Position numbers and translations under genes: made by a program. This document shows positions 52,920 through 61,040 of a stretch of 64,000 bases of DNA, piece after piece (within the stretch, counting starts at the first letter, position 1; every line of letters begins with the position of its first letter). Source of the stretch: G965267185 sp965267185. GTDB lineage: Bacteria; Pseudomonadota; Alphaproteobacteria; UBA6615. The stretch spans positions 2,170,001-2,234,000 of the forward strand of contig OZ253937.1 in assembly GCA_965267185.1 (NCBI GenBank), read 5' to 3'. The notes beneath the pieces are model-generated. The model was not told where the DNA came from and ran no database searches. It saw only the letters and a list, made by a program, of their open reading frames with translations.

Positions 52920-53813
52920 CTACGCAGCGAGCGGCTTTAGACCCATAATCTCGCGCGCTTCGGCGGGTGTGGCCGGCTCCATGCCCAACTCACGAATGAT
53001 CCGCACAATGCGCTCGACGAGTTGAACATTGTTGGCCAGCACGCCGCGTTCGTAATAAAGATTGTCCTCAAGACCGACGCGCACATGGCCGCCGAGTAGC
53101 AGCGACTGGAGCGCCGCGTTGAGCTGCGCCGGACCGATGGCGCTAACGTTGAACACCGCGTTGTCGGGCATTAAATCAACCATGTCCTGCAGGATTTTCG
53201 GCGAGTAAGGCATGGCGCCTTGAAATCCGCGGTCGGCGCCGAGCACGAAGTTGATGAAGTAGGGCGGGTTGTCGAGCCCGTCTTTCAGCAGCGCCATCAC
53301 GTCCTGTAGCAAGTGGGTCGGGCTAAAGACTTCCCACTCCGGCTTGATTCCCCGCTCCATCATCTTTGTCGCCAGCTCGCGGCAGCGCGCCGGCGAGGTG
53401 TTCATGACGATCTCGCGGCCTTCGAAACTGGCCACAATGGTTGTCGGATCGAGGGTGCACATCTCAGCGCCGGCTTCCATGCCCTTCAGGCGCTCCTCAA
53501 ACGAGAGCTCCATGAACCCGTCCGGGCCTTCTTTTAACATGTCGCCGTTGATGCCGCCGCCGGTCGAATTGTTGAGGATGATGTCGCACTTGGCGCGGAT
53601 GCGTTCGTTGATGTCGCGATAAATCTCCGGGTTACACGTCGCTTGATCGTCGGGCCGGCGCGCATGCACGGCAACCACTGCGGCGCCCGCGTCATAGCAA
53701 CGGTAGACATCGTCGGCGATCTCGCCCGGCTGGGTCGGAATATTGGGGTTCTGCTCCTTACTCGCCATACCACCGGTGGGCGCTATGGTGACAATCACTT
53801 TGCGCTCGGCCAC
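52920..53813 (-). CDS. BKACE family (DUF849) beta-keto acid cleavage enzyme, copy 1
   Basis: 297 residues, TIM-barrel enzyme class that condenses a beta-keto acid with acetyl-CoA and splits it to acetoacetate and a new acyl-CoA. KVIVTIAPTGGMASKEQNPN is the N-terminus, GGHVRVGLEDNLYYERGVLA carries the conserved zinc-ligand Glu, and the tail EPATPAEAREIMGL is usual. Where typical members have the zinc-binding H-x-H, this one has V-A-V-H-A-R, so the first His is Ala48. Activity or metal geometry may therefore differ. First gene of the operon with the FAD monooxygenase and thioesterase, divergent from LysR. Confidence 0.9.
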   Translation of the reverse strand: MAERKVIVTIAPTGGMASKEQNPNIPTQPGEIADDVYRCYDAGAAVVAVHARRPDDQATCNPEIYRDINERIRAKCDIILNNSTGGGINGDMLKEGPDGFMELSFEERLKGMEAGAEMCTLDPTTIVASFEGREIVMNTSPARCRELATKMMERGIKPEWEVFSPTHLLQDVMALLKDGLDNPPYFINFVLGADRGFQGAMPYSPKILQDMVDLMPDNAVFNVSAIGPAQLNAALQSLLLGGHVRVGLEDNLYYERGVLANNVQLVERIVRIIRELGMEPATPAEAREIMGLKPLAA

Positions 53814-53894
53814 GACTCTCTCCCCTTTTATTCTGGTGTCGAAGCGCCATTGTAGAGCGACGCCGAATTGCTCAGAAAGATTATTTGACTATAG

Positions 53895-53918
53895 TTGTTA
53901 TGCAAATTTGCATAACAA
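53895..53918. promoter_or_regulatory. 24-bp perfect palindrome, probable LysR-type binding site
   Basis: The half-site TTGTTATGCAAA is followed at once by its exact inverse TTTGCATAACAA. It contains T-N11-A elements as expected for a LysR-type regulator. It ends 9 bp before the lysR ATG and overlaps its ribosome site (AAGGAG), so binding would repress the regulator. It lies 81 bp upstream of the BKACE operon start, where it could activate. Confidence 0.85.
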
Positions 53919-53927
53919 GGAGCGCGC

Positions 53928-54884
53928 ATGGACATTCGAGTTCTCGAATATTTTCTGCGTGTCGTCGAGCTCGGCAGCATAAACCGTGGCGCCGCAGAGC
54001 TGGGCCTGTCACAGCCCTCCCTCTCGCGCTGGCTCTTGCTGCTGGAACACGATGTCGGAACACCACTCCTCATCCGGTCGCGCGGCGGGGTCCGCGCCAC
54101 CGACGCGGGCGAACTGCTGGCCGAGCGGGTACGCCCAATCCTGCGCCAGCTCAACTTGCTGCGCGATGAAATCGGCGATATTGCGGTTACTCAGATCGCG
54201 CTCGGCATGCCATCGGCGTTCCAACGTCTTGTCACCGTGCCGTTCACGGCACAAATCGCGCGCGACTACCCGAACGTCACGCTCCGCCTGCACGAGGGCA
54301 TCAATAATTCGATCCGCATGCTGATGGAAAACGGATCGATCGATCTCGGGGTGATGGTGACATCGGAACGCTCACCGGAGAGTTTCGAGATGCAACCGCT
54401 CGTCCGCGAGCAACTCATGCTCGTGGGGCCACTGTCATCCAATCTGCAAGCCGATATCATGGTACCGAAGTCCCGGTTGAAATCGGTAGAGCTGATCCTG
54501 CCGGGCCGTCCCAACATGATCAGCGCACAAGTCGAAAGCGCGGTATCCCAGGTCGGCGGCAAATACCAGCATCATATCGAGGCGGAAACCCTGTCGTTGT
54601 GCCTTGAGCTCGCGCGCTCAGGATTAGGCTTCACCGTTATGCCTTATTCCGCGATTCACGAGACAATCGCACCAGACTCGGCATTGGTCGCGGCCCCCAT
54701 AGAAGACGTCGATATCACGTGGGCCCTGTGCACCAATCGCGCACGCAGCCACTCGGTTTCGGTTCAACGAATAACAACCGCACTTCGAACATTCGTATCG
54801 TCGCGAATAAAATCAGGAGAATGGCCGTACGCGCATCTCGTCGATGCACAATCGGACTTAGTGGCCGTTCCTGCCGCTATTTAG
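53928..54884 (+). CDS. LysR family transcriptional regulator
   Basis: 318 residues. MDIRVLEYFLRVVELGSINR then GAAELGLSQPSLSRWLLLLE is the N-terminal winged HTH, with HDVGTPLLIRSRGGVRATDA following. The effector domain spans about 90-300 (IALGMPSAFQRLVTVPFTAQ, DLGVMVTSERSPESFEMQPL, LELARSGLGFTVMPYSAIHE). It is divergent from the BKACE/monooxygenase/thioesterase operon and most likely senses its substrate (inference). Confidence 0.93.
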   Translation: MDIRVLEYFLRVVELGSINRGAAELGLSQPSLSRWLLLLEHDVGTPLLIRSRGGVRATDAGELLAERVRPILRQLNLLRDEIGDIAVTQIALGMPSAFQRLVTVPFTAQIARDYPNVTLRLHEGINNSIRMLMENGSIDLGVMVTSERSPESFEMQPLVREQLMLVGPLSSNLQADIMVPKSRLKSVELILPGRPNMISAQVESAVSQVGGKYQHHIEAETLSLCLELARSGLGFTVMPYSAIHETIAPDSALVAAPIEDVDITWALCTNRARSHSVSVQRITTALRTFVSSRIKSGEWPYAHLVDAQSDLVAVPAAI

Positions 54885-55035
54885 GCGCTACTGACCCCAT
54901 AAGCCGCCGGATCCGGCATACACCCGCCAGCAAACCGTAAATTTATTCGCGTCCGCCCGGCCGAGCCCGCTAAGATGGGATAACTGCGCCGGGCCAACCT
55001 CCCGGCATTCAACAGCATCAACGAGGGAGAGAAAC

Positions 55036-55704
55036 ATGGGCTACGATCTAAAGCTCACCACATCCGACGGCCATAGCCTGGACGCCTACGCCGCCGAGCC
55101 TGAGGGCGCAGCGAAGGGCGGCATGGTCATTATCCAGGAGATATTCGGCGTCAACGACGATATCCGCGAAACCGTCGATAACTTCGCCAAGGAAGGTTAT
55201 CACGCGATCGCGCCCGCGTTGTTCGACCGTATCGAGCCCGGCGCCGTTCTAGGGTTCGATGAAGCCGGTATCGAAGGTGGCCGTAACATGAAGGGCCAGC
55301 TCGATTGGGACGACGTGATTAAGGACGTCAATGCCTCCGTCGACCACGTAAAGGGCGCCGGCAAAGTCGGAGTCGTCGGGTTCTGCATGGGCGGCTCCGT
55401 CGCCTGGCTCGCCGCCGCGCGCTCGCCTGTCGACGTCGCTGTTTGCTACTACGGTGGCGACATCAACGCCAACCGCAACGAGACTCCAAAATGCCCGGTA
55501 ATGTTCCACTGGGGCGCGGAAGATGCCGGTATTCCGCTCGACGGTGTTAAGGAAGTCGAAGCGGCCCATCCCGACATCCCCAGCTATATCTATGAGGGCG
55601 CTGGCCACGGCTTTAGCTGTTCGCGGCGCGGTTCCTACCATCAAGCCTCAGCGCGTCAGGCGATGGAGCGGACACTCGCGTTCGCCGCAGAAAGTTTGGG
55701 CTAG
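55036..55704 (+). CDS. Dienelactone hydrolase family protein
   Basis: 222-residue alpha/beta hydrolase with a Cys nucleophile. GKVGVVGFCMGGSVAWLAAA has G-F-C-M-G-G, MFHWGAEDAGIPLDGVKEVE the Asp region, and YEGAGHGFSCSRRGSYHQAS the His. VIIQEIFGVNDDIRETVDNF contains the Glu that primes the Cys in dienelactone hydrolases. Classical members hydrolyse dienelactone in chloroaromatic degradation, but many act on other esters. GGGAGAG lies before the ATG. Confidence 0.93.
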   Translation: MGYDLKLTTSDGHSLDAYAAEPEGAAKGGMVIIQEIFGVNDDIRETVDNFAKEGYHAIAPALFDRIEPGAVLGFDEAGIEGGRNMKGQLDWDDVIKDVNASVDHVKGAGKVGVVGFCMGGSVAWLAAARSPVDVAVCYYGGDINANRNETPKCPVMFHWGAEDAGIPLDGVKEVEAAHPDIPSYIYEGAGHGFSCSRRGSYHQASARQAMERTLAFAAESLG

Positions 55705-55713
55705 AGGCTAGGG

Positions 55714-56604
55714 TTAGTCGTCGCTGGCAAACACCAGGAACACGCCGCAGGCCTCTTCCGAAGACACAATGACCGCCTCGCTACTGTCGCGCTCGAAAGC
55801 CACTTGCTGGCCCGACAGATAGAGGGCAGTCACCTGTGGGTCGGCAACCGATAGGGTGAGCGCCGCCAAGCGCGGCAGCGGCAAGCGTTCGTCGAATGTT
55901 TTGTCGTAGTGGCGTTCGGGAAACGTCTTGGGCGTGACGAACCATAGCTCGTCGTTGCCCGTATCAACGGTGATGCTGCCCTTGCGCTCGTCGCCTGAGA
56001 CCGCGTCGGCGCCAAACAATTCGGCATAAGCTTCGCCGACACCCTCGACGCTCTCCATCACGACCGTTACCTCGGAGATGCCGCGTGCGCCGTTGGGGTG
56101 CGATAGCCAGGAGGGGCGGCGCACTTTCTCCGGTGTCAGATGCTGGCAGGCGAAGGTCGTTAGGCCCGGTGTAAGTTCCGACGGCAGAAAGATATTGCGA
56201 AAACGCAACGTCTCTTCTCCTTCGTCGAGCTCCAACAACCGTTGCAAATCCTCCGGTGGCGTAGCATCGGAACTATGCGAGGAGAGCCAATCGAAGGTGA
56301 CATCCGCATCGCCAGTTGCCAGCGCAACGTTTAGAAGCCCCTCACCATGTTCTAAGAACTTGTCGAGGTTGTGGATATGTTGCGAGGGATCGACGATCCC
56401 CAACAGCTCTACATAGTCGTTTTCGAACATCACGGTGTAGTTGCCGGTGCCCCATCCGACATGGCGGCCCCGGGGCGTTACGGTGAACCCCAAACGCTCA
56501 TACGCCTGGCGGGCCGCTTCAAGATCGGCGACGCCAACGAGGGCGTGATCGATCCCGATGATCGGCCGCGTTTGCACTGCAGTATCGCTATCGATGTCGG
56601 TCAT
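55714..56604 (-). CDS. VOC (glyoxalase) family protein
   Basis: 296 residues with two VOC modules. GIDHALVGVADLEAARQAYE then RLGFTVTPRGRHVGWGTGNY is the first, and ISEVTVVMESVEGVGEAYAE begins the second. This matches the long single-chain glyoxalase-like (Glyoxalase_3-like) proteins of Alphaproteobacteria, whose function is unknown. Tail-to-tail with the dienelactone hydrolase gene, 9 bp apart. Its 5' region contains three consecutive hairpins. Confidence 0.85.
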   Translation of the reverse strand: MTDIDSDTAVQTRPIIGIDHALVGVADLEAARQAYERLGFTVTPRGRHVGWGTGNYTVMFENDYVELLGIVDPSQHIHNLDKFLEHGEGLLNVALATGDADVTFDWLSSHSSDATPPEDLQRLLELDEGEETLRFRNIFLPSELTPGLTTFACQHLTPEKVRRPSWLSHPNGARGISEVTVVMESVEGVGEAYAELFGADAVSGDERKGSITVDTGNDELWFVTPKTFPERHYDKTFDERLPLPRLAALTLSVADPQVTALYLSGQQVAFERDSSEAVIVSSEEACGVFLVFASDD

Positions 56605-56663
56605 CTACAAACCTATTCCCGCCGTCATGGATAATCGGGGCTGCGTATTCAACACATGGCCTT

Positions 56664-56728
56664 CGTGTTTAGCGCCATCACTAAACACGCACAGATAGCT
56701 CCATCTGTGCCGGTTCTCCCCCAACCGG
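56664..56728 (-). other. Three consecutive hairpins between mtnP and the VOC gene
   Basis: CGTGTTTAG/CTAAACACG (56664-56672/56681-56689, 9 bp), CACAGAT/ATCTGTG (56690-56696/56703-56709, 7 bp) and CCGGTT/AACCGG (56710-56715/56723-56728, 6 bp) abut with no spacer. Read on the minus strand, the direction of both flanking genes, the loops are TGATGGCG, GGAGCT and GGGGGAG. No U-run is present. It may be a structured 5' leader of the VOC gene or a small RNA; I do not recognise a known class. Confidence 0.6.
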
Positions 56729-56792
56729 GCCATCCTCGCCGACGTTCCATTCTATTATGGTCAGCGATGAGCGGCAAACCACCGCCTTGGGA

Positions 56793-57692
56793 TTAATTCT
56801 GAGTAAGTATCCGGCCCGCAACGGCGTCAAGGCGGCCAGCCACTGCCGCGTCACGCGCTTCGGGGGCTGTGATGACCGCTGAATCGAGCGCCGTGTGGCA
56901 TCCGCTCGAGCAATGCACGTCGCGATCGCGTAATCGGGGCGCCACCGCCTGGATAAGCGCGCGCGCCTTGTCCGCATTTTCCATCAGAACCTTTATCACC
57001 TGATCGACCGTCACCGCATCGTGATCCAGATGCCAACAATCATAGTCCGTAACCATGGCAACCGTGGCGTAGCAGAGCTCCGCCTCGCGCGCGAGTTTGG
57101 CTTCCGGCATATTGGTCATACCGATCACCGAGCATCCCCAAGAACGGTAGAGTTCGGACTCCGCTTTGGTGGAAAACTGTGGCCCTTCCATAACCAGATA
57201 AGTGCCGCCCTCGCGGCAATCGATACCGGTTTCCGTTGCAGCATCGGCCAGGTGACCGCCCATGCGGCCGCACACCGGATCGGCCATCGAGACATGGGCA
57301 ACCAACCCCGTTTCGAAGAAAGTTTTGGTCCGCGCGAAGGTACGATCAATGAACTGATCGACGAGAACGAAGGTGCCCGGTGCCAGCTCCTCGCGCAGCG
57401 ATCCCACCGCCGACAACGAAATAATCTCGGTTGCACCAGCGCGCTTTAGCGCATCGATATTGGCGCGGAAATTCAACTCGCTTGGCGGCACCCGGTGACC
57501 GCGCCCGTGACGGGGCAGGAATACAACGGGCAGCCCGTCGAGGGTGCCGAACATCAGTTCGTCGGAAGGGTTGCCGAATGACGATTCGACAGCTTGCCAG
57601 CGCACATCTTCGAGGCCGTCGATATCGTAGATCCCGCTGCCGCCCAAAATGCCGAGGGTTGGCGGCGTACCCGGTTCGGAAACAGCGTTCAT
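56793..57692 (-). CDS. mtnP: S-methyl-5'-thioadenosine phosphorylase
   Basis: 299 residues, trimeric phosphorylase of methionine salvage that splits methylthioadenosine to adenine and methylthioribose 1-phosphate. LGILGGSGIYDIDGLEDVRW is the N-terminus, VVFLPRHGRGHRVPPSELNF the phosphate-binding R-H-G-R-x-H, LVMEGPQFSTKAESELYRSW the E-G-P-x-F-x-T, and VIGMTNMPEAKLAREAELCY the substrate M-T. DYDCWH follows. It lies 21 bp downstream of the second BKACE gene and is probably co-transcribed with it. Confidence 0.95.
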   Translation of the reverse strand: MNAVSEPGTPPTLGILGGSGIYDIDGLEDVRWQAVESSFGNPSDELMFGTLDGLPVVFLPRHGRGHRVPPSELNFRANIDALKRAGATEIISLSAVGSLREELAPGTFVLVDQFIDRTFARTKTFFETGLVAHVSMADPVCGRMGGHLADAATETGIDCREGGTYLVMEGPQFSTKAESELYRSWGCSVIGMTNMPEAKLAREAELCYATVAMVTDYDCWHLDHDAVTVDQVIKVLMENADKARALIQAVAPRLRDRDVHCSSGCHTALDSAVITAPEARDAAVAGRLDAVAGRILTQN

Positions 57693-57713
57693 TGCCTACT
57701 ATCCTATCTCTCG

Positions 57714-58598
57714 TTACTGCTGGCGCGGCAACAGCTCGAGGAGCTCGGCAGCACGCGCTGGCTCCACCGGCTCGGCATCGAGTTCGCGCATAATGCGCAC
57801 CGCCTTGTCGACAAGCTGACCATTGGTGCCAAACTCTCCTTTGCCCAGATACAAATTATCCTCCAGACCGACCCGGACGTGTCCGCCGGAATTCACCGCC
57901 TCAGCGACAATCGGAAATTCCCAACGGCTGATCCCGAACGCCGCCCAGTTGGCATTCTTCGGCAACATGTCGTGCATCGCTTGCACCATTTTCGGCGTTG
58001 CCGGGGCGCCGTAAGCAATTCCCAAACATAACTGGAAGAGCGGCGGCGATTCGACGAGACCTTGCTCGATAAACTCGTTGGCTAGGCGAATATGACCGGC
58101 CTCGAATACCTCAAGTTCGGGCTTTACACCGGCATCTTTGATGAGTTCGGCCATGCGCCGTAAATGGCCCGGCGTGTTCATAAAAACATGCTCGCCGAAA
58201 TTCATTGTCCCCATATCGAGGGTGCAGATGTCCGGGCGCAGCTCGAGCACATGGCGAACCCGAACTTCGGGCGGATTCAGCGTTGTCCCTTCGCCGGCAA
58301 CGCGTGGATCTTCTTCGCTGGGGACGAAACGGCCCCCTTCGCCAGTGGTCAAATTGATCAGAACATCGCAATCGGCGTCGCGAATGCGCTCGACGACCTC
58401 ACGGAAATGCGCCGGGTCGGCGGACCGTGCTCCGGTCTCCGGATCGCGAACGTGGATATGCGCTACCGCCGCACCGGCGGCGCGGGCCTCGATGCACGCC
58501 TCGGCAATCTGTTTTGGCGTGATCGGAAAATTCGGGTGCTTGTGGAAATTCATGTGGCCGCCGGTAACGGCACAGGTGACAATTGTTTCGCGAGCCAT
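57714..58598 (-). CDS. BKACE family (DUF849) beta-keto acid cleavage enzyme, copy 2
   Basis: 294 residues from ATG 58598, which AGGGGA precedes. TIVTCAVTGGHMNFHKHPNF is the N-terminus, AAVAHIHVRDPETGARSADP has the intact zinc H-x-H (His47, His49), and GGHVRVGLEDNLYLGKGEFG the conserved Glu. It is the same class as copy 1 but clearly diverged, so the substrates probably differ. The subgroup resembles enzymes acting on dehydrocarnitine or 3-keto-5-aminohexanoate, but the substrate is not readable. It is upstream of mtnP. Confidence 0.92.
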   Translation of the reverse strand: MARETIVTCAVTGGHMNFHKHPNFPITPKQIAEACIEARAAGAAVAHIHVRDPETGARSADPAHFREVVERIRDADCDVLINLTTGEGGRFVPSEEDPRVAGEGTTLNPPEVRVRHVLELRPDICTLDMGTMNFGEHVFMNTPGHLRRMAELIKDAGVKPELEVFEAGHIRLANEFIEQGLVESPPLFQLCLGIAYGAPATPKMVQAMHDMLPKNANWAAFGISRWEFPIVAEAVNSGGHVRVGLEDNLYLGKGEFGTNGQLVDKAVRIMRELDAEPVEPARAAELLELLPRQQ

Positions 58599-58668
58599 GG
58601 GGTCCCCTAATTTGTGTTCCCTGTTGGCTACCATCCGCAGCGCGTGCCGTCACCTGTCAAAAGGCATG

Positions 58669-58701
58669 AAAAAGGCCGCCGACGCATCCGCCGACGGCCT
58701 T
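58669..58701 (-). terminator. Intrinsic terminator of the petABC operon
   Basis: On the minus strand AAGGCCG (58695-58701) pairs with CGGCCTT (58672-58678) around a GC-rich 16-nt loop that can pair further, and TTTTTC follows. It lies about 25 bp beyond the cytochrome c1 stop. Confidence 0.85.
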
Positions 58702-58725
58702 ACCTCGCAAAAAAAGTTCGTTCGC

Positions 58726-59514
58726 TTAGTGCAGCGTGGACCAAGTTTTGCGCTTGGCGGCATAGAGAATCGCGCTCAACACAAGCAAGAAAAGGATAAC
58801 CTTCCAGCCGACCCGCTTGCGATCCTCCATCTCCGGTTCCGCCGCCCATTGGAGGAAATTGACAACATCCCACGCCATCTGTTCCACGCTCGCCGCCGTA
58901 CCGTCGGCATACTCAACCCCGTCTTCGAAAAGCGGCTGGGCCATGGCGATTTGCCCACCGGCAAAGAACGGGTTGTAGTTCAAGCCATCACCAAGCTCGA
59001 CCCCTTCGGGCGGCTCATCCTTGTAACCGGTCAATAACGCGTAGAGGTAGTCGGGACCTCCTGGGTGAGCCTTTGCCTGCAATGACAAATCCGGCGGTAA
59101 AGCGCCGTTGTTGGAAGCTCGCGCAGCAGCCTCGTTGGCAAAGGGCGCGACGAATTTATCCGACGGAATAGCCGCCCGCTCGAATAAATCGCCGTTTTCG
59201 TCAGGCCCGTCCGTCACTTCATACTCTGCTGCAATCGCTTTGACTTCATCTTCATTGAAACCAAGGTCGACAAGGTTGCGGTACGCCACCTGATCAAGCG
59301 AGTGACAAGACGAACAGACTTCCAGATACACCTGCAAACCGCGCTGAACCGAGGCGATATCGAACGTGCCGAACGGACCGGAGAAATGCCAATCCTGGGA
59401 CTCCGGTTTCTCCGCCTCGCCGGCAGCCAGTCCCGTCGTCGTTCCGCCAAAAAGAGCTACACCGGCAACCGCCATAACGGCCGCCGCTCGCGAAAACCTC
59501 TTGCCGATATCCAT
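58726..59514 (-). CDS. petC: Cytochrome c1 of the bc1 complex
   Basis: 262 residues. A signal peptide (VMAVAGVALFGGTTTGLAAG) directs export; VYLEVCSSCHSLDQVAYRNL carries the haem c motif C-x2-C-H; the axial Met lies in the IAMAQPLFEDGVEYADGTAA region (M-A-Q-P-L); GWKVILFLLVLSAILYAAKR is the C-terminal membrane anchor. It accepts electrons from the Rieske protein and passes them to cytochrome c. Its ATG overlaps the cytochrome b stop. Third gene of the operon. Confidence 0.95.
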   Translation of the reverse strand: MDIGKRFSRAAAVMAVAGVALFGGTTTGLAAGEAEKPESQDWHFSGPFGTFDIASVQRGLQVYLEVCSSCHSLDQVAYRNLVDLGFNEDEVKAIAAEYEVTDGPDENGDLFERAAIPSDKFVAPFANEAAARASNNGALPPDLSLQAKAHPGGPDYLYALLTGYKDEPPEGVELGDGLNYNPFFAGGQIAMAQPLFEDGVEYADGTAASVEQMAWDVVNFLQWAAEPEMEDRKRVGWKVILFLLVLSAILYAAKRKTWSTLH

Positions 59515-61022
59515 TACGCTTTCTCCATCGGCTTGGCTGTGGCCCCGGCGGCCCCATGTCCGCCGCCGAGAACCGGCTCAGCTATGCTGGTCGGCAGCTG
59601 CCTCGGTTTCTCCACCAGTCCCAAGAGCGGGAGCAAAATGATGAAATGGAAGAAGTACCAGAAGGTCGATATGTACCCTAAATGGATGAACCTAAAGGCG
59701 CGCTCAACTGTAATCTCGCCTTCCGTAAAGGCAGCCGGAACGTCGTCATCGTCCCCAGCAGCGCTCGACAACAGACTCCTGAACTCGCTTTCGTCCGTTA
59801 TTGTTCGGCCATCAAAAACAACCCGAAGGTCGAGGATGATCGAGCCTTCGGCCATCTCTTCCACGATGTCTTCGGGATCGGTAATCACAACTTCCCAAGC
59901 ACGAATCGGTTCATCAGGCGGGTTACCGCCGACATATCCGAGCACGAAGCAATCGAGCACGAGAATCCAGAAAAACCATTTGTAGACTGGACGGAACCGG
60001 GCGCTGCGAACCTTAGACCGGTCAAGCCACGGCACGACAAACAAGAGGAGTATCGAACCGAACATCGCGATCACGCCGGCCAGCTTGGCGTCAATGAACC
60101 AAATATCGAAGTTGATCGACCGCAGGATGGCGAAATAGGGAAGGAAGTACCACTCCGGCACAATCTCCGCGGGCGTCTGCAGCGGATTAGCCTGTAGATA
60201 GTTCTCCGGTTCGCCAAAAAAGTTCGGAGCGAAAAACACGACTGCCGCGAACAGCGTCACCCAAATCGCCAGACCGAAGCTGTCTTTAGCGGTGTAGTAA
60301 GGATGGAACGGGATCGTGTCCTGCGGTCCTTTGGGGTCTATACCCAACGGGTTGTTCGAGCCGGTGACATGGAGCGCGATCACGTGCAAGATGACAACGC
60401 CAAAAATGACGAACGGCAATAGGAAGTGCAGCGAGAAGAAGCGGTTGAGCGTCGGGTTGTCCACCGCAAATCCGCCCCACAGCCAAGTGACGATCGCATC
60501 GCCGACCAACGGTATGGCAGAAAACAGGTTCGTGATGACCGTGGCGCCCCAGAAGCTCATCTGCCCCCACGGCAACACATAGCCCATGAACGCGGTTGCC
60601 ATCATCAGCACCAGAATGACGACACCGAATATCCATAACAGCTCACGCGGGTTCTTATACGAGCCGTAGTACAGCCCGCGGAAAATATGGATGTAGACCG
60701 CAATGAAGAAGAATGTGCCGCCATTGGAGTGGACGTAGCGCATCAGCCAACCGTAGTTAACGTCGCGCATGATCCGCTCGACCGAATCGAAGGCCATATC
60801 CACATGCGGCGTGTACTGCATGGCGAGAAAAATGCCTGAGAAAATCATGACCACGAGCATGAAGGTCAGGATCGCGCCGAAGTTCCACCAGTAGTTAAAG
60901 TTCCGCGGCGCGGGAAACTCACCGTATTCCTTCTGCAGGTATGTAAAGACCGGCAGCCGGCTATCGATCCATTTCACCAAACCGCCGCCTGAATAATCGC
61001 TGGGTTGCGTATGTGCACTCAT
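59514..61022 (-). CDS. petB: Cytochrome b of the bc1 complex, with unusual acidic insertion
   Basis: 502 residues, about 70-90 longer than usual alphaproteobacterial cytochrome b. It holds both b haems and the two quinone sites. FNYWWNFGAILTFMLVVMIF is the first span; four haem His are visible in MRYVHSNGGTFFFIAVYIHI and FSLHFLLPFVIFGVVILHVI; the Qo-site PEWY motif is in IVPEWYFLPYFAILRSI. Between GGNPPDEP and the last span (GYISTFWYFFHFIILLPLLG) an insertion of about 75 residues (373-447) is very acidic (EDIVEEMAEGS, SSAAGDDDD). By topology it faces the periplasm. The rest is canonical, so it is an added loop, not damage. Confidence 0.96.
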   Translation of the reverse strand: MSAHTQPSDYSGGGLVKWIDSRLPVFTYLQKEYGEFPAPRNFNYWWNFGAILTFMLVVMIFSGIFLAMQYTPHVDMAFDSVERIMRDVNYGWLMRYVHSNGGTFFFIAVYIHIFRGLYYGSYKNPRELLWIFGVVILVLMMATAFMGYVLPWGQMSFWGATVITNLFSAIPLVGDAIVTWLWGGFAVDNPTLNRFFSLHFLLPFVIFGVVILHVIALHVTGSNNPLGIDPKGPQDTIPFHPYYTAKDSFGLAIWVTLFAAVVFFAPNFFGEPENYLQANPLQTPAEIVPEWYFLPYFAILRSINFDIWFIDAKLAGVIAMFGSILLLFVVPWLDRSKVRSARFRPVYKWFFWILVLDCFVLGYVGGNPPDEPIRAWEVVITDPEDIVEEMAEGSIILDLRVVFDGRTITDESEFRSLLSSAAGDDDDVPAAFTEGEITVERAFRFIHLGYISTFWYFFHFIILLPLLGLVEKPRQLPTSIAEPVLGGGHGAAGATAKPMEKA

Positions 61023-61040
61023 TGTTCCGCTCTGCTCCGG

